This document shows positions 54,064 through 63,030 of a DNA stretch of 64,000 nt, one piece after another. The stretch spans positions 1-64,000 of the forward strand of contig CAWJJQ010000008.1 of the NCBI GenBank assembly GCA_963843255.1, in the 5' to 3' direction. The notes below the pieces were generated by a model. The model saw nothing but the letters and a program-made list of their open reading frames with translations, made no database searches and was not told where the DNA came from. Every line of letters starts with the position of its first letter. The stretch's first letter is position 1. Origin of the DNA: Bog-159 sp963843255 (lineage in GTDB: Bacteria; Acidobacteriota; Terriglobia; Bryobacterales; Bryobacteraceae). Position numbers and translations under genes: made by a program.

Positions 54064-54947
54064 TCTATCGCGTCCGCCACAGGACCACGTACGATTATGA
54101 AGATCCGGTCTCGGTATCGCATCACTTGGTGCGTCTGATGCCGCGCAATCTTTCAAAACAAGCCTGCCGGGAGAGCCGGGTGACGATCTCGCCGGCGCCG
54201 CCGGCCACTTCTTCGCGTGTCGACTACTTCGGCAACTCACAGACTTCGTTTACGCTGCACGAGCCGCACGACTGCCTGGTGGTGGAGGCCAACAGCACGC
54301 TTGAAGTGACGGCCTTCGCATTTCCGGACTTTTCCATGTCTCCGCCGTGGGAGACCGTTCGAGCGGCTCTCGACGGCCAATCGAACGATGAGACGCTGGA
54401 CGCCTGGCAGTTCGTTTTCGATACGCCACGCGTAGGATCGAGTCCGCAGTTGGCCGATTATGCGCGCGAGTCGTTTACGGAGAATCGTCCAATACTGGAA
54501 GCGGCCGCGGATCTCACGCGGAGAATCCACCAGGATTTCCGCTTTGACAAGAAGGCCACAGAGGTCTCCACGCCGGTACAGACCTTCTTCGAAAAGCGGC
54601 GCGGCGTTTGCCAGGACTTCGCACATCTCCAGATCGGGTGCCTGCGTTCGCTCGGTCTGCCGGCGCGATACATCAGCGGTTATTTGAGAACCTTGCCGCC
54701 GCCGGGCCGGCCCCGTTTGGTGGGCGCCGACGCATCGCACGCCTGGTGCTCAACGTGGTGCCCGGGGATGGGATGGGTGGATTTCGATCCCACCAACAAT
54801 TGCATCCCTGCGGATGGTCATATCACGGTCGCATGGGGACGCGATTACGGCGATGTCAGTCCCATTTATGGTGTACTGCTGGGGGGCGCCAAGCACAATC
54901 TGCGAGTCGAGGTCGACGTCATGCCGCTCGGGGAAACTACGAGTTAA
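54060..54947 (+). CDS. Transglutaminase-like protein C
   Basis: The start chosen is TTG 54060, overlapping the preceding TGA, because homology begins with 'IYRVRHRTTYDYEDPVSVSH'; an open frame upstream to 53820 lies within the alpha-E coding region. The product has 295 residues with Cys184 in 'RRGVCQDFAHLQIGCLRS', His227 in 'ASHAWCSTWC' and Asp243 in 'GWVDFDPTNNCIP', a complete triad. It is a paralogue of protein B. Its 3' end overlaps the convergent Anbu-like gene by 11 bp. Confidence 0.88.
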   Translation: MIYRVRHRTTYDYEDPVSVSHHLVRLMPRNLSKQACRESRVTISPAPPATSSRVDYFGNSQTSFTLHEPHDCLVVEANSTLEVTAFAFPDFSMSPPWETVRAALDGQSNDETLDAWQFVFDTPRVGSSPQLADYARESFTENRPILEAAADLTRRIHQDFRFDKKATEVSTPVQTFFEKRRGVCQDFAHLQIGCLRSLGLPARYISGYLRTLPPPGRPRLVGADASHAWCSTWCPGMGWVDFDPTNNCIPADGHITVAWGRDYGDVSPIYGVLLGGAKHNLRVEVDVMPLGETTS

Positions 54948-55689
54948 GCGTTCGCTGCTTTCTCCCTGCGAGCTTTGAGAAGGCTTTTTCGACCCACTCG
55001 GAGGGGAGTTCGTTCACGGCGCAGCGCATGCGCTCCTGCCACCAGTCGGAAATCTGCGCCAGATCCTTGCGCTCGAAACGATGTTCGATCAGATCGAAGC
55101 TTCCCCGTGTGTAAAGCAACAGATCGACCGGAAAATCGACGTTAGCGGCGCACAGGCGGGTGGCGTCGAACGCCAGGATTGCTAATTTAAAGGCGTACAG
55201 GATAGCGTCGTTGTGAGTGAGCGAGCGTTCCAGAATGGGCTTACCAAAGCCGGAATTCCCGATGATCTGATATGGCGTGTCGGGGCCAATCTCCACCCAG
55301 TTTCCCTCCGGATAAACGAGAAACAACTGGTGCACGGAGTCGGCCGACATCTGCCCGCCCACCAGGGTGTGAATATTGAAACTGAAGTCCGCCTGCCGTA
55401 GCGACGGTTCCTCCTCCGTTGCCAGCCGGCGAATCTCGGAGGCATAGAGGTTAACTATCTTGAACAGGCGGTCGCGCGTCTCGATCTTGCGCGCATAATC
55501 CTCTTCAAAATAAAGAAGGGCCTTGTCGCGTAGGGAGCGCAGGCCCGAGGTCATGATAAAAAAAGAAAACCCCGGCCCCTGATACGTAGCCACCTTCTTG
55601 GCCATCAACGATTCACTACCTGAGAGTACCCGTGTGTCAGCGAGCCCGACCAAACCATCCTCGACCGTGATTCCCAGACAAAAGGTCAT
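54937..55689 (-). CDS. Anbu-type proteasome homologue (Ntn hydrolase)
   Basis: ATG 55689, behind ACGGAGACGGA, makes Thr2 ('MTFCLGITVEDGLVGLADTR') the N-terminal nucleophile after removal of Met, as required for Ntn hydrolases; a start six codons upstream would bury it. The 250-residue protein has the proteasome beta-subunit layout with 'KVATYQGPGFSFFIMTSGLR', 'HTLVGGQMSADSVHQLFLVY' and 'YQIIGNSGFGKPILERSLT'. This is the Anbu (ancestral beta subunit) family of bacterial proteasome relatives, known to assemble into rings or open helices. It sits convergently at the end of the ATP-grasp/transglutaminase cluster, its usual genomic company. Confidence 0.88.
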   Translation of the reverse strand: MTFCLGITVEDGLVGLADTRVLSGSESLMAKKVATYQGPGFSFFIMTSGLRSLRDKALLYFEEDYARKIETRDRLFKIVNLYASEIRRLATEEEPSLRQADFSFNIHTLVGGQMSADSVHQLFLVYPEGNWVEIGPDTPYQIIGNSGFGKPILERSLTHNDAILYAFKLAILAFDATRLCAANVDFPVDLLLYTRGSFDLIEHRFERKDLAQISDWWQERMRCAVNELPSEWVEKAFSKLAGRKQRTLNS

Positions 55690-55783
55690 TCCGTCTCCGT
55701 GATTCATTCTAGCCTGTCGCCGATCACACCCGGCGGACTGGCGCAGTCACCCGCGCCAGACCCCGGGTTGGTTGAGTTCGAGC

Positions 55784-57223
55784 TCAGGGAAGCACCACGA
55801 AGGCCATGTTGGTGGACAGCATGCCACCGGGTGTCATTACCTGCACCTTCCCGGTGGTTGTGCCGGTTGGTATGGTGGCCGATATTTCGGAGGCCGAGAC
55901 CACGCTGAATGTTGCAGACGTACCGTTGAACGTCACGCTGGTCGAGCCTGTCAGATTGGTCCCCAGGATTTTGACGGCCGTCCCCGGTTTGCCGCTGCTG
56001 GTCAAGGTCTTCACGAATGGACCGAGGCCCGTGGACAGGCGATAGATCGTTCCAAGATTGGCTGTGGACCCGCTGAGTTCGGTTGTCCCATAGAAGTTGC
56101 CGTCGGTCGATTGCATCAGTCCCCCGATAGGACTGATCCCGTCACCCGAAGAGAAGCTGTGCAGCGATGTAAACGTGCCGTTCATGGTGATCTCGAAAAT
56201 AGTGCCCTTGCCGTAGGCGCCGCCGGACTCGGTGGTCCCGTACAGGTTGTTATCGCTGCCGCGTATGAGCAACGAGGGAGCGCTGCCGTCTGTTGAAGTG
56301 AAGCTGTGCAGGGTTGTCAGCGTGCCCTCCGGGGTGATTTTGAATATCGTGCCGCAACCCAGATTGCAGGCAGTGTTGGCGATCCCGCCGCGAACGGTGG
56401 TGCCGTAATAGTTGGCATCGGAGTCTTCCACGACGCCCGCGGTTGGGCCAGCGCCGTCAGCGCAGCCGGACAAGACGCAGAAAGCGTAGATAGTGGTCAA
56501 TTCGCCGGCGGGGGAAGTCTTGAAGACCGTGCCTTCATTGTGCGCTCCGTAAGACTCGGTGGTGCCGTAGTACTTGGTATCGCTGCCTTGCACGATTACA
56601 GCGTAGGGAGTGGAGCCGTCGGCGCATCCGGCGTCGGCGCAGAAGCTATGAAGCGTGGTGAGGAAGCCTCCTGGGGTGACCTTATAGAGTGTGCCGTAGT
56701 TGCCGTTCGTACCGCCATCGAGGGTTACTCCGTAGAGGTTCCCGTCGCCGCCTTGTACCAGCCCCGTTTGCGGCTGGGCGCCGTCAGTGCAGTTGGTAAA
56801 GGCACAAAAGCTGTAGACCGTGGTCAGCGATCCGCCGGGCGTGATACTGAAAATCGAACCGATACCGTTCGCCCCTCCGGCCCAAGCCGTGCCGTAGAAA
56901 TCGCCGTTGGCAGCCTGCACCAGCCCGGCTAAGGGACTGCTGCCGTCCGCGCAGGCCGCTTCATTACAGAAGCTGTAGAGCGTGGTCAGGATACCTGCCG
57001 GGGTAAGCTTGAAGACCGTTCCTTTGCTGTTTGCGCCGCCGTATTCGGTCGTCCCGTACAGATTCCCGTCGAGACCCTGGACCATGGGGGCGAAAGGCGC
57101 GCCGCCGTTCGTTCCGTTGAACCGCTTGAGCACGGTAAAGGTTGCCGCGGGCGAGACCATGCCCGCCGCGGCGCAGAGTGCGGAAAGGAGACAGACCTCC
57201 ACCGCCAAGTTTCGTATTTTCAT
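55784..57223 (-). CDS. Secreted repeat protein (TIGR03803 type) with IPT/TIG end
   Basis: The 479-residue protein starts with a signal peptide, behind GAGGAGGATTAA, followed by nine or so repeats of the type 'GLVQAANGDFYGTAWAGGAN' plus 'GTVFKLTPAGILTTLYSFC', and a C-terminal IPT/TIG domain ('GTAVKILGTNLTGSTSVTFN'). It is the intact paralogue of 11359-12857. These secreted proteins are common in Acidobacteria and Verrucomicrobia; the role is unknown. Confidence 0.82.
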   Translation of the reverse strand: MKIRNLAVEVCLLSALCAAAGMVSPAATFTVLKRFNGTNGGAPFAPMVQGLDGNLYGTTEYGGANSKGTVFKLTPAGILTTLYSFCNEAACADGSSPLAGLVQAANGDFYGTAWAGGANGIGSIFSITPGGSLTTVYSFCAFTNCTDGAQPQTGLVQGGDGNLYGVTLDGGTNGNYGTLYKVTPGGFLTTLHSFCADAGCADGSTPYAVIVQGSDTKYYGTTESYGAHNEGTVFKTSPAGELTTIYAFCVLSGCADGAGPTAGVVEDSDANYYGTTVRGGIANTACNLGCGTIFKITPEGTLTTLHSFTSTDGSAPSLLIRGSDNNLYGTTESGGAYGKGTIFEITMNGTFTSLHSFSSGDGISPIGGLMQSTDGNFYGTTELSGSTANLGTIYRLSTGLGPFVKTLTSSGKPGTAVKILGTNLTGSTSVTFNGTSATFSVVSASEISATIPTGTTTGKVQVMTPGGMLSTNMAFVVLP

Positions 57224-57633
57224 TTAATCCTCCTCGGATTCTTCAAATAATATTTCGGATTTCGGTAGGACCGTCGGAGCTGAACGCGAAACGTTCCCGA
57301 TTCAGTAGCCCGCCGCACTAGGTAATGCGCAGAACCGCAGAAGATTTTGCGCGACCTTTGTTTTTTTCCGATGTTCCCCCGGGATACCGCCGCGTGACGC
57401 GCGTGCGGACGTACCCATGACGAAGCGACGTGCACGGTCGCTTTCGAGCAGAAAGTGCGGCCGAACCATGCAGCCGGACGGAGGCGCCGGCGTATTCTGC
57501 GGAACTCTTGTGATCGGCCATTTAAGCTGCCGGCTTTTAGCGGCCTGGCAGCAGCCTCATTCCGCATGCCGATTCGGAACACTTCGCCCGGCGTGCAGAG
57601 ACGCCAAATCGGCGTTACAAAACGCCGCCCCGT
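57224..57633. other. Intergenic stretch without a supported gene
   Basis: No convincing ORF or RNA is seen in these 410 bp. Small ORFs here are arginine-rich by-products of GC-rich DNA. Confidence 0.5.
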
Positions 57634-59340
57634 TTAGGGTCTACGTGAGGAATGCCCGTCAACGCGCGCCAGAAGACCGCGCACGAAGTCGTCTTCCGGG
57701 AAGAGCTCGATGTGACGCTCCAGAGTCTCTTTCGCCTGAGGATACTGCTTCGCGGTGATAAATCGAAGAGCGAGGGACTTGTACAGGCTCGGCTCATAGG
57801 GCTCCATCTGGATACCGCGCTTCAAGACGGAGACAGCCTCGTCCAATTGGCCGGTGCGCGCCAGCGCGTCTGCCAGGCCGGCATATAGTGTGCCACTACT
57901 GAAGCCCAGATCGAGTGCCTTCCTAAGATGCGCAACCGCGGTAGCGTTTGAGTCCCGCTGCAAGTCTCTGGCTCCCAAAGCCGCCTGGACCAAGCCATTT
58001 TCCGGCTCGGCTTTGGCTAAATCGTCGAGCAGGGCCAGGTAACGCGCCTGGAAGGCCGGATCCTTGTCCATCAACTCACCGTACGCTTGCCAGAGCGTGA
58101 GCCTGGGAAGTTCGTCGCTGCCGGGAGGCCGGTTGACATGGATCAGCCCGTCGTTCCCTTGAGCCTTGTTTGCCGGCAGCGCTTCACCGGCATACGCGAT
58201 GATGCGGTGATTCGTCAGGGCCGCATGCGAGATCATGGTTACGTCACGCTTGGGCATGTGGCAGCTCGTACAATCGTTGCCGCTCTCAGCTCGCTTGACG
58301 AGCGGCAGCTTGCAACTCGCCTCCGAATGGCATGTCAAGCACTTATCGCGGTACCAAGCCGCCGCCTCGGCGCGAGGGGGCTGCGCGTGTGGGTCGTGAC
58401 AGGTGAGGCAGCTCAGTTTTCCCTTGCTTCCGATGAAGCACTTGCTGGACTCCATCGCGGAATGGTGCTCGAGCAGATCCCCGTCGTCGACCTTAGAGGC
58501 GATCTTGAAAATAGCGAGCGTCTGGTTGAGCCAGGCGCCGGGACGAAAATCGGAATATTCCTTGCGTGGCTGCAAGACTCTGGTATCCCCGCGCTGGTGG
58601 CAGTACATGCAGATTTGTTCGGCCTGGCGGGGGGCAAGGCGCGCGGGATTCACTATCGATTTGGGCGACCCGCCAGCGGCCACGTGCGCGCTGCCCGGAC
58701 CATGACAATTCTCGCACCCGATGGGCAATTCTTCGAAAGGCGGGGCGAGGTACAGGCCGGCGCGATCCTGCACGGCCCGCGCCCGGCCGCTGTGACAAAC
58801 CAGGCAGGCGGCCGCAAGTGGCCGGTTGAATCCGGAATCTACAAATTCATATCCCGGCGAGAGATCCCATTTCCTGGTTCGGGAATAGTATGAGAGGGGC
58901 GCCTCAAACAGGTAGTCGCCACGCCTGACGGCGTAACTAAATCCATTGACTCCGGAGCCCACCGCGAACTCTAGTTTGAACGCTGCTTTGAACACAATTT
59001 CGCCGCCGGCGCCGATTTCGGATTCGCTTTGGTACACATCCGAGCCCTCGCGGTAGACCTGAAAGACACGGTTGAGTTTCGTGCTGGACACCGTGATGGG
59101 CTCGCCTGCCAGAGGCGCGGCCGCGTTGGCAGGGCTCATGGAGTGGGCCATGGCAACGCCCTGGTACCTTTGGTAGATCTGTCGATGGCATCCGGCACAG
59201 GCCTGCGATCCTACATAGCCGTCGCCGGTGGCGAGTACGGGCAACGGCGCCAGCAGGCTTACCAGGATTGCAAGCGAGCGGCGGCCCACTGTGCGTCCTT
59301 TTCCCGATGACACCCGAGACAAGCGTTGGGGCTCTCCCAC
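57634..59340 (-). CDS. Secreted seven-haem cytochrome c with C-terminal TPRs
   Basis: The product (568 residues from GTG 59340; a start at GTG 59289 would shorten the overlap with the gene upstream) has a signal peptide ('SLAILVSLLAPLPVLATG'), seven CxxCH haem motifs (CAGCH, CLVCH, CENCH, CMYCH, CLTCH twice, CTSCH) over residues ~45-370, and TPR-like helices ('GALAALGARDLQRD..', 'GLADALARTGQLDEAVSVLK') from ~420 on. It is periplasmic or extracellular and likely transfers electrons. It overlaps the other cytochrome gene, so both are one operon. Confidence 0.88.
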   Translation of the reverse strand: MGEPQRLSRVSSGKGRTVGRRSLAILVSLLAPLPVLATGDGYVGSQACAGCHRQIYQRYQGVAMAHSMSPANAAAPLAGEPITVSSTKLNRVFQVYREGSDVYQSESEIGAGGEIVFKAAFKLEFAVGSGVNGFSYAVRRGDYLFEAPLSYYSRTRKWDLSPGYEFVDSGFNRPLAAACLVCHSGRARAVQDRAGLYLAPPFEELPIGCENCHGPGSAHVAAGGSPKSIVNPARLAPRQAEQICMYCHQRGDTRVLQPRKEYSDFRPGAWLNQTLAIFKIASKVDDGDLLEHHSAMESSKCFIGSKGKLSCLTCHDPHAQPPRAEAAAWYRDKCLTCHSEASCKLPLVKRAESGNDCTSCHMPKRDVTMISHAALTNHRIIAYAGEALPANKAQGNDGLIHVNRPPGSDELPRLTLWQAYGELMDKDPAFQARYLALLDDLAKAEPENGLVQAALGARDLQRDSNATAVAHLRKALDLGFSSGTLYAGLADALARTGQLDEAVSVLKRGIQMEPYEPSLYKSLALRFITAKQYPQAKETLERHIELFPEDDFVRGLLARVDGHSSRRP

Positions 59341-61343
59341 TGCCCGAAGCGCAAGGTATCATCGGCACGGGGGATGTCATCTATCTGGTGCGATCTGGCC
59401 GCAAACAACAGGCTGTTCATGATGCGCGGCATATGACAGCTTACACAGCGGCTGGCTTCCGATCCTGCGGAATGGTGCGTGTGAGCCTCGATCCGGCCAG
59501 TATAGTGCAAATGGCACTGCAAGCACATCTGGTCGGGTTGGTCCCGAAATTTCAGGGAGGCCGGGTTAGCAGCGGCATCCGCAGGATGGGGATCGTGGCA
59601 GTTGCCGCAGTGCGCCGCACCTTTGCGGTAACAGGCTGAACGCATGAAGGCTTCCACGATGAAGGTGGTCTCGCGGAATCTACCATCTTTGTAACGGGAT
59701 CGCAGCGAGAAGTCAACAAACGGGCGGCTTTGGTATCGCACCGGAAAAGAGCTGCCGGATTCAGAATAGTTCCACTCGCCACGGGGCCTCTGCTCGCGGA
59801 CGGCCGATTGCATGTGGCATTGCGCGCAGACGGCCACGAATTGGCGGTTGTCCAGCCGGGCGAAGTCGACCGGTGGTTCCGCAGGAAGTTTTGCATAGTG
59901 CGCACCCGCCGACATAGCGGCCGCATGCCGGGCGGATGGCCCGTGGCACATTTCGCAGTTGACGCCCGGTTCCCGGAAGACGAGTTCGCGCGTATCCGTG
60001 GCGCGCGCATTGGGAGTATGCAACTGGCTGGTGTGGCATGGAGCGCAATTGGTCTGATAGTTCGTGCGCATGCTCATGGTATGGAACAGGTCCGGATTCG
60101 TGCGTTCGGATCCGGGCGGATCGATGATTTTCCAATAGTTGACCCAGGAACCTTCCAGATTGTTGTATTGGATCGGGAATACGTGAATCTGGCCATCCGG
60201 CAGTTGCGTGGCGTAAGCCTGCTGCCACTTCGACCCGATCGTAAAGTCGACGGGATATGGCTCCCATGTCCCGTCCGCGCCGCGGGTCGAGAAATAATGC
60301 CGGTCTTTCTCGATCCACATGCGCGCCACGATCCGGCCGGAGTTATCCTCGAACTGCTTCTGCTTTGTAAAATCTCCGAAGACGTTTTCCGCCCGATAGG
60401 GGCGCAGCATGCGCGCCATGCCCGTCTGTTGCCATGCCGCATGCTGGGTGGGGTGGCAGGACCGGCAGGCGGCGGAACCGGCATACTCCTCGGGCGGCGC
60501 CGGGGCCGCGGGGTCCGTCACCGGCGAAGTCCCGACCTGCGGAAAACTGTCTACAGTGCGGTGTAATTCCTGCAACTTCGCCAGCGCCTTGGACTGCATG
60601 GGCCCGGGCAAGCGGGCGGCGGCGGCAAAGGCTCGCGCGGCGGAATCGAGATCGTTGAGCGCAAGCCGCGTCAGCCCGAGCAGGTACGCGCTTTCGGTGT
60701 CCTTAGGGTTCAGGCGGGTGGCGGCCGTGAGGTCCGCCGCCGCGGCCTCGAGTTTTCCGCGGCGTTGGTCGCCGCTAGCAGCCAGCCCCTCGGACAATGA
60801 GGCTTTGGCCATCGCGTACAGGCTGGAGGCTCTAAGCTGCGCCAGCAGAGCCGGCCATTCAGACTCTGGAACGGACGATGGGTGCTTAAAGCGATCCAGG
60901 TATTCGAGCGCGTCCCGTGCGCTGCTTTCGCCGTCGTGAAGCAACCCTTGCTCCACCTGCACGTTGGCGAGCGGGACGAGCAACAACGGATTTTCCGGAA
61001 ACCAGCGCAAGGACTCCTTGGCGTACGAGATGGCGGCGGGGAGTTCGCCCAGATCGATGGAAGCCTTGGCGGCGATTTCGTACACTTCCGCCAGCAGCCA
61101 GGAGTCCGGGTACACACTCAGAAACATTTGCGCCGCTTTCAGTCTGGCTGCGGGGGCGTTCATCTTGTAGAGGTCCATGAAGGCCCGGCGCTCTTTGGGC
61201 TGGTCGATTTGGTCCAGTATGGTGAATTCCTGCGGGGCCGCGGAGAAGATGGCTGTATCGAGGTTTTGGGCGCCGGCGTGTATCGCAGCGCAGAGCAACA
61301 CGCAAGCCAGCACCGGGCATTCCATCGAAACTCTGCCGCGCAT
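59259..61343 (-). CDS. Secreted eight-haem cytochrome c with N-terminal TPRs
   Basis: The 694-residue protein has a signal peptide (about residues 1-26), TPR-like repeats (~60-260: 'ISYAKESLRWFPENPLLLVP', 'TESAYLLGLTRLALNDLDSA') and eight CxxCH motifs (CRSCH, CAPCH, CEMCH, CAQCH, CGNCH, CLQCH, CVSCH, CLGCH) from ~290 to the end, like cytochrome c554-type multihaem proteins. The next gene downstream begins before its stop. Domain order is the mirror image of that neighbour. Confidence 0.88.
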   Translation of the reverse strand: MRGRVSMECPVLACVLLCAAIHAGAQNLDTAIFSAAPQEFTILDQIDQPKERRAFMDLYKMNAPAARLKAAQMFLSVYPDSWLLAEVYEIAAKASIDLGELPAAISYAKESLRWFPENPLLLVPLANVQVEQGLLHDGESSARDALEYLDRFKHPSSVPESEWPALLAQLRASSLYAMAKASLSEGLAASGDQRRGKLEAAAADLTAATRLNPKDTESAYLLGLTRLALNDLDSAARAFAAAARLPGPMQSKALAKLQELHRTVDSFPQVGTSPVTDPAAPAPPEEYAGSAACRSCHPTQHAAWQQTGMARMLRPYRAENVFGDFTKQKQFEDNSGRIVARMWIEKDRHYFSTRGADGTWEPYPVDFTIGSKWQQAYATQLPDGQIHVFPIQYNNLEGSWVNYWKIIDPPGSERTNPDLFHTMSMRTNYQTNCAPCHTSQLHTPNARATDTRELVFREPGVNCEMCHGPSARHAAAMSAGAHYAKLPAEPPVDFARLDNRQFVAVCAQCHMQSAVREQRPRGEWNYSESGSSFPVRYQSRPFVDFSLRSRYKDGRFRETTFIVEAFMRSACYRKGAAHCGNCHDPHPADAAANPASLKFRDQPDQMCLQCHLHYTGRIEAHTHHSAGSEASRCVSCHMPRIMNSLLFAARSHQIDDIPRADDTLRFGQWESPNACLGCHREKDAQWAAARLQSW

Positions 61344-61433
61344 CGGTTTCTCGCCTCTGGATTTGCCACATTATACCGTCCCTGGAATTGCGCCGCTGGC
61401 GAAATGTGACTATGCTTGGAACAACACGCCGCC

Positions 61434-61754
61434 ATGCCAGATCGCCGTGCCGGACAAGCCGCCGTAAACGCCAACGCGCTTCTGATCGATCCCGGTGACA
61501 ATGTCGCGGTAGCTCTGGCGGACATCGCTGCCGGCAGTGCCGTGGTTCTCTCTGGTCTCGCTCATCTCGACGCGGCCGAGCCCATTCCTTTCGCGCACAA
61601 GATCGCGGTTCGCCGAATTCCCTCCGGTGCGGCGATCCTGAAATACGGGGTCCCCATCGCTTTCGCCACTCGCGACATCCCCGCAGGGGCCTGGGTTCAC
61701 GAACACAACGCCAAGTCGTACTTCGTGGCGAGGAGAGAGGCGCAAGGCGCATGA
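61434..61754 (+). CDS. UxaA-type dehydratase small subunit (SAF domain)
   Basis: The 106-residue product from ATG 61434 is a single SAF domain: 'LIDPGDNVAVALADIAAGSA', 'IPFAHKIAVRRIPSGAAILK', 'YGVPIAFATRDIPAGAWVHE'. This corresponds to the small subunit or N-terminal part of altronate/galactarate-type dehydratases. Its stop overlaps the start of the large subunit (ATGA), so the two are coupled. Substrate unproven; a sugar acid is likely. Confidence 0.88.
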   Translation: MPDRRAGQAAVNANALLIDPGDNVAVALADIAAGSAVVLSGLAHLDAAEPIPFAHKIAVRRIPSGAAILKYGVPIAFATRDIPAGAWVHEHNAKSYFVARREAQGA

Positions 61755-62932
61755 AAGAGATTCTCGGGTATCGAAGACAATCCGGCCCGCCCGGCATTCG
61801 GAACGTGATTGCCAGCATCCACACCGTGGAATGTTCGTCGTTCGTTTCGCAGCAGATTGCGGCCTTCGACCCGCGCATTCATGCGCTCGGTTTTCCGGGT
61901 TGCTATGGCAACGACTATGCCGCCCGGCTGATGACGGCGCTCGGAACGCACCCCAACGTGGGGGCCGTACTGCTGGTAAGTCTGGGTTGCGAGGGCACCG
62001 ATGCCGCGGCCATGGCGGGCGCGATCCGCGCTTCGGGCCGTCCGGTGGAAGTGCTGCGTATCCAGGAAACGGGTGGCACACAACCGACCATCGAGCAGGG
62101 CCGCTCCATGGTTGCGCGGATGCTGGCGGAATTGGATCGGACACCGCGCGTGCCCCTGGCGTTGCGGGATCTGGTGGTGGGAACCGAGTGCGGGGGTTCC
62201 GATGCGACCTCGGGTATCGCGGCGAACCCCGCGGTGGGGCATGCCTTCGATCTGCTCGTCGATGCGGGCGGTACGGCGATCATCGAAGAAACGCTGGAGA
62301 TGGCCGGCTGCGCGGATATTGTGGCGCGGCGCGGCGCCGATGAGCAGGTGGCTCGCGAGCTGCGCGCTACGGTCGAGAAGGCCGAGCGCTTCTCCCTCCA
62401 GATCGATCAGTTCTCCATCGCACCCGGGAATCACGCTGGCGGCCTGACGACCATCGAAGAGAAGTCGATGGGCGCTTTCGCCAAGTGTGGAACGCGGCCC
62501 ATCCAAGGGGTGATCAAAGTAGCGCAGAAACCCGCGGGAAAGGGATTGTATGTGCTCGATTCGGTGCCCGATCCCCACCCATTCCTGTTCGGCTACAGCA
62601 ATCCCAACGACTCGGAAGGTATCCTGGACCTGATCTCGTGCGGAGCGCACGTGGTGGTGTTCACCACCGGGCGCGGCAGCGTCATCGGCAGTGTGATCTC
62701 GCCTGTGGTGAAGGTGTGCGGCAATCCGAAGACTTACGCGCGCATGAGCGGCGACATGGACGTCAACGCAGGCCGCGTCATGACCGGCGAAGCCACCATC
62801 GCGGAAGTCGGCCGCGAGATTTTCGACTGCATCATTGGGGTGGCCGGCGGTGAGTCCACCAAGTCGGAAGCTCTGGGCCACCGCGAATACTGTGTTCCAT
62901 ACAAGGTCCAACAGTTATGTGCAAACGTTTGA
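61751..62932 (+). CDS. UxaA-type dehydratase large subunit
   Basis: The 393-residue protein matches the C-terminal catalytic part of UxaA/GarD: 'GYRRQSGPPGIRNVIASIHT', 'FPGCYGNDYAARLM', 'LVVGTECGGSDATSGIAANP', 'SIAPGNHAGGLTTIEEKSMG', 'FTTGRGSVIGSVISPVVKVC' and 'AGGESTKSEALGHREYCVPY'. These enzymes are iron-dependent and remove water from an aldonic or aldaric acid. The fucosidase next door suggests a link to deoxy-sugar-acid breakdown, by context only. Its TGA stop lies within an interspersed repeat. Confidence 0.88.
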   Translation: MKEILGYRRQSGPPGIRNVIASIHTVECSSFVSQQIAAFDPRIHALGFPGCYGNDYAARLMTALGTHPNVGAVLLVSLGCEGTDAAAMAGAIRASGRPVEVLRIQETGGTQPTIEQGRSMVARMLAELDRTPRVPLALRDLVVGTECGGSDATSGIAANPAVGHAFDLLVDAGGTAIIEETLEMAGCADIVARRGADEQVARELRATVEKAERFSLQIDQFSIAPGNHAGGLTTIEEKSMGAFAKCGTRPIQGVIKVAQKPAGKGLYVLDSVPDPHPFLFGYSNPNDSEGILDLISCGAHVVVFTTGRGSVIGSVISPVVKVCGNPKTYARMSGDMDVNAGRVMTGEATIAEVGREIFDCIIGVAGGESTKSEALGHREYCVPYKVQQLCANV

Positions 62933-63022
62933 GAAACCGCGCAAAACGGGGCCGCGGCCGCGCCGCCCCCCGCGAGTTTCTATCCTTCCTGGCGGCGCGG
63001 ACACGCGCCCCTTTGCGCTTTC
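62930..63022 (-). repeat. GC-rich interspersed repeat, copy d (inverted)
   Basis: This is the reverse complement of the 96-bp repeat found at 29755-29850 and 46031-46124. It begins at the TGA of the dehydratase gene and ends 9 bp before an ATG (63031) of the fucosidase frame. Confidence 0.8.
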
Positions 63023-63030
63023 GAGGCGCC

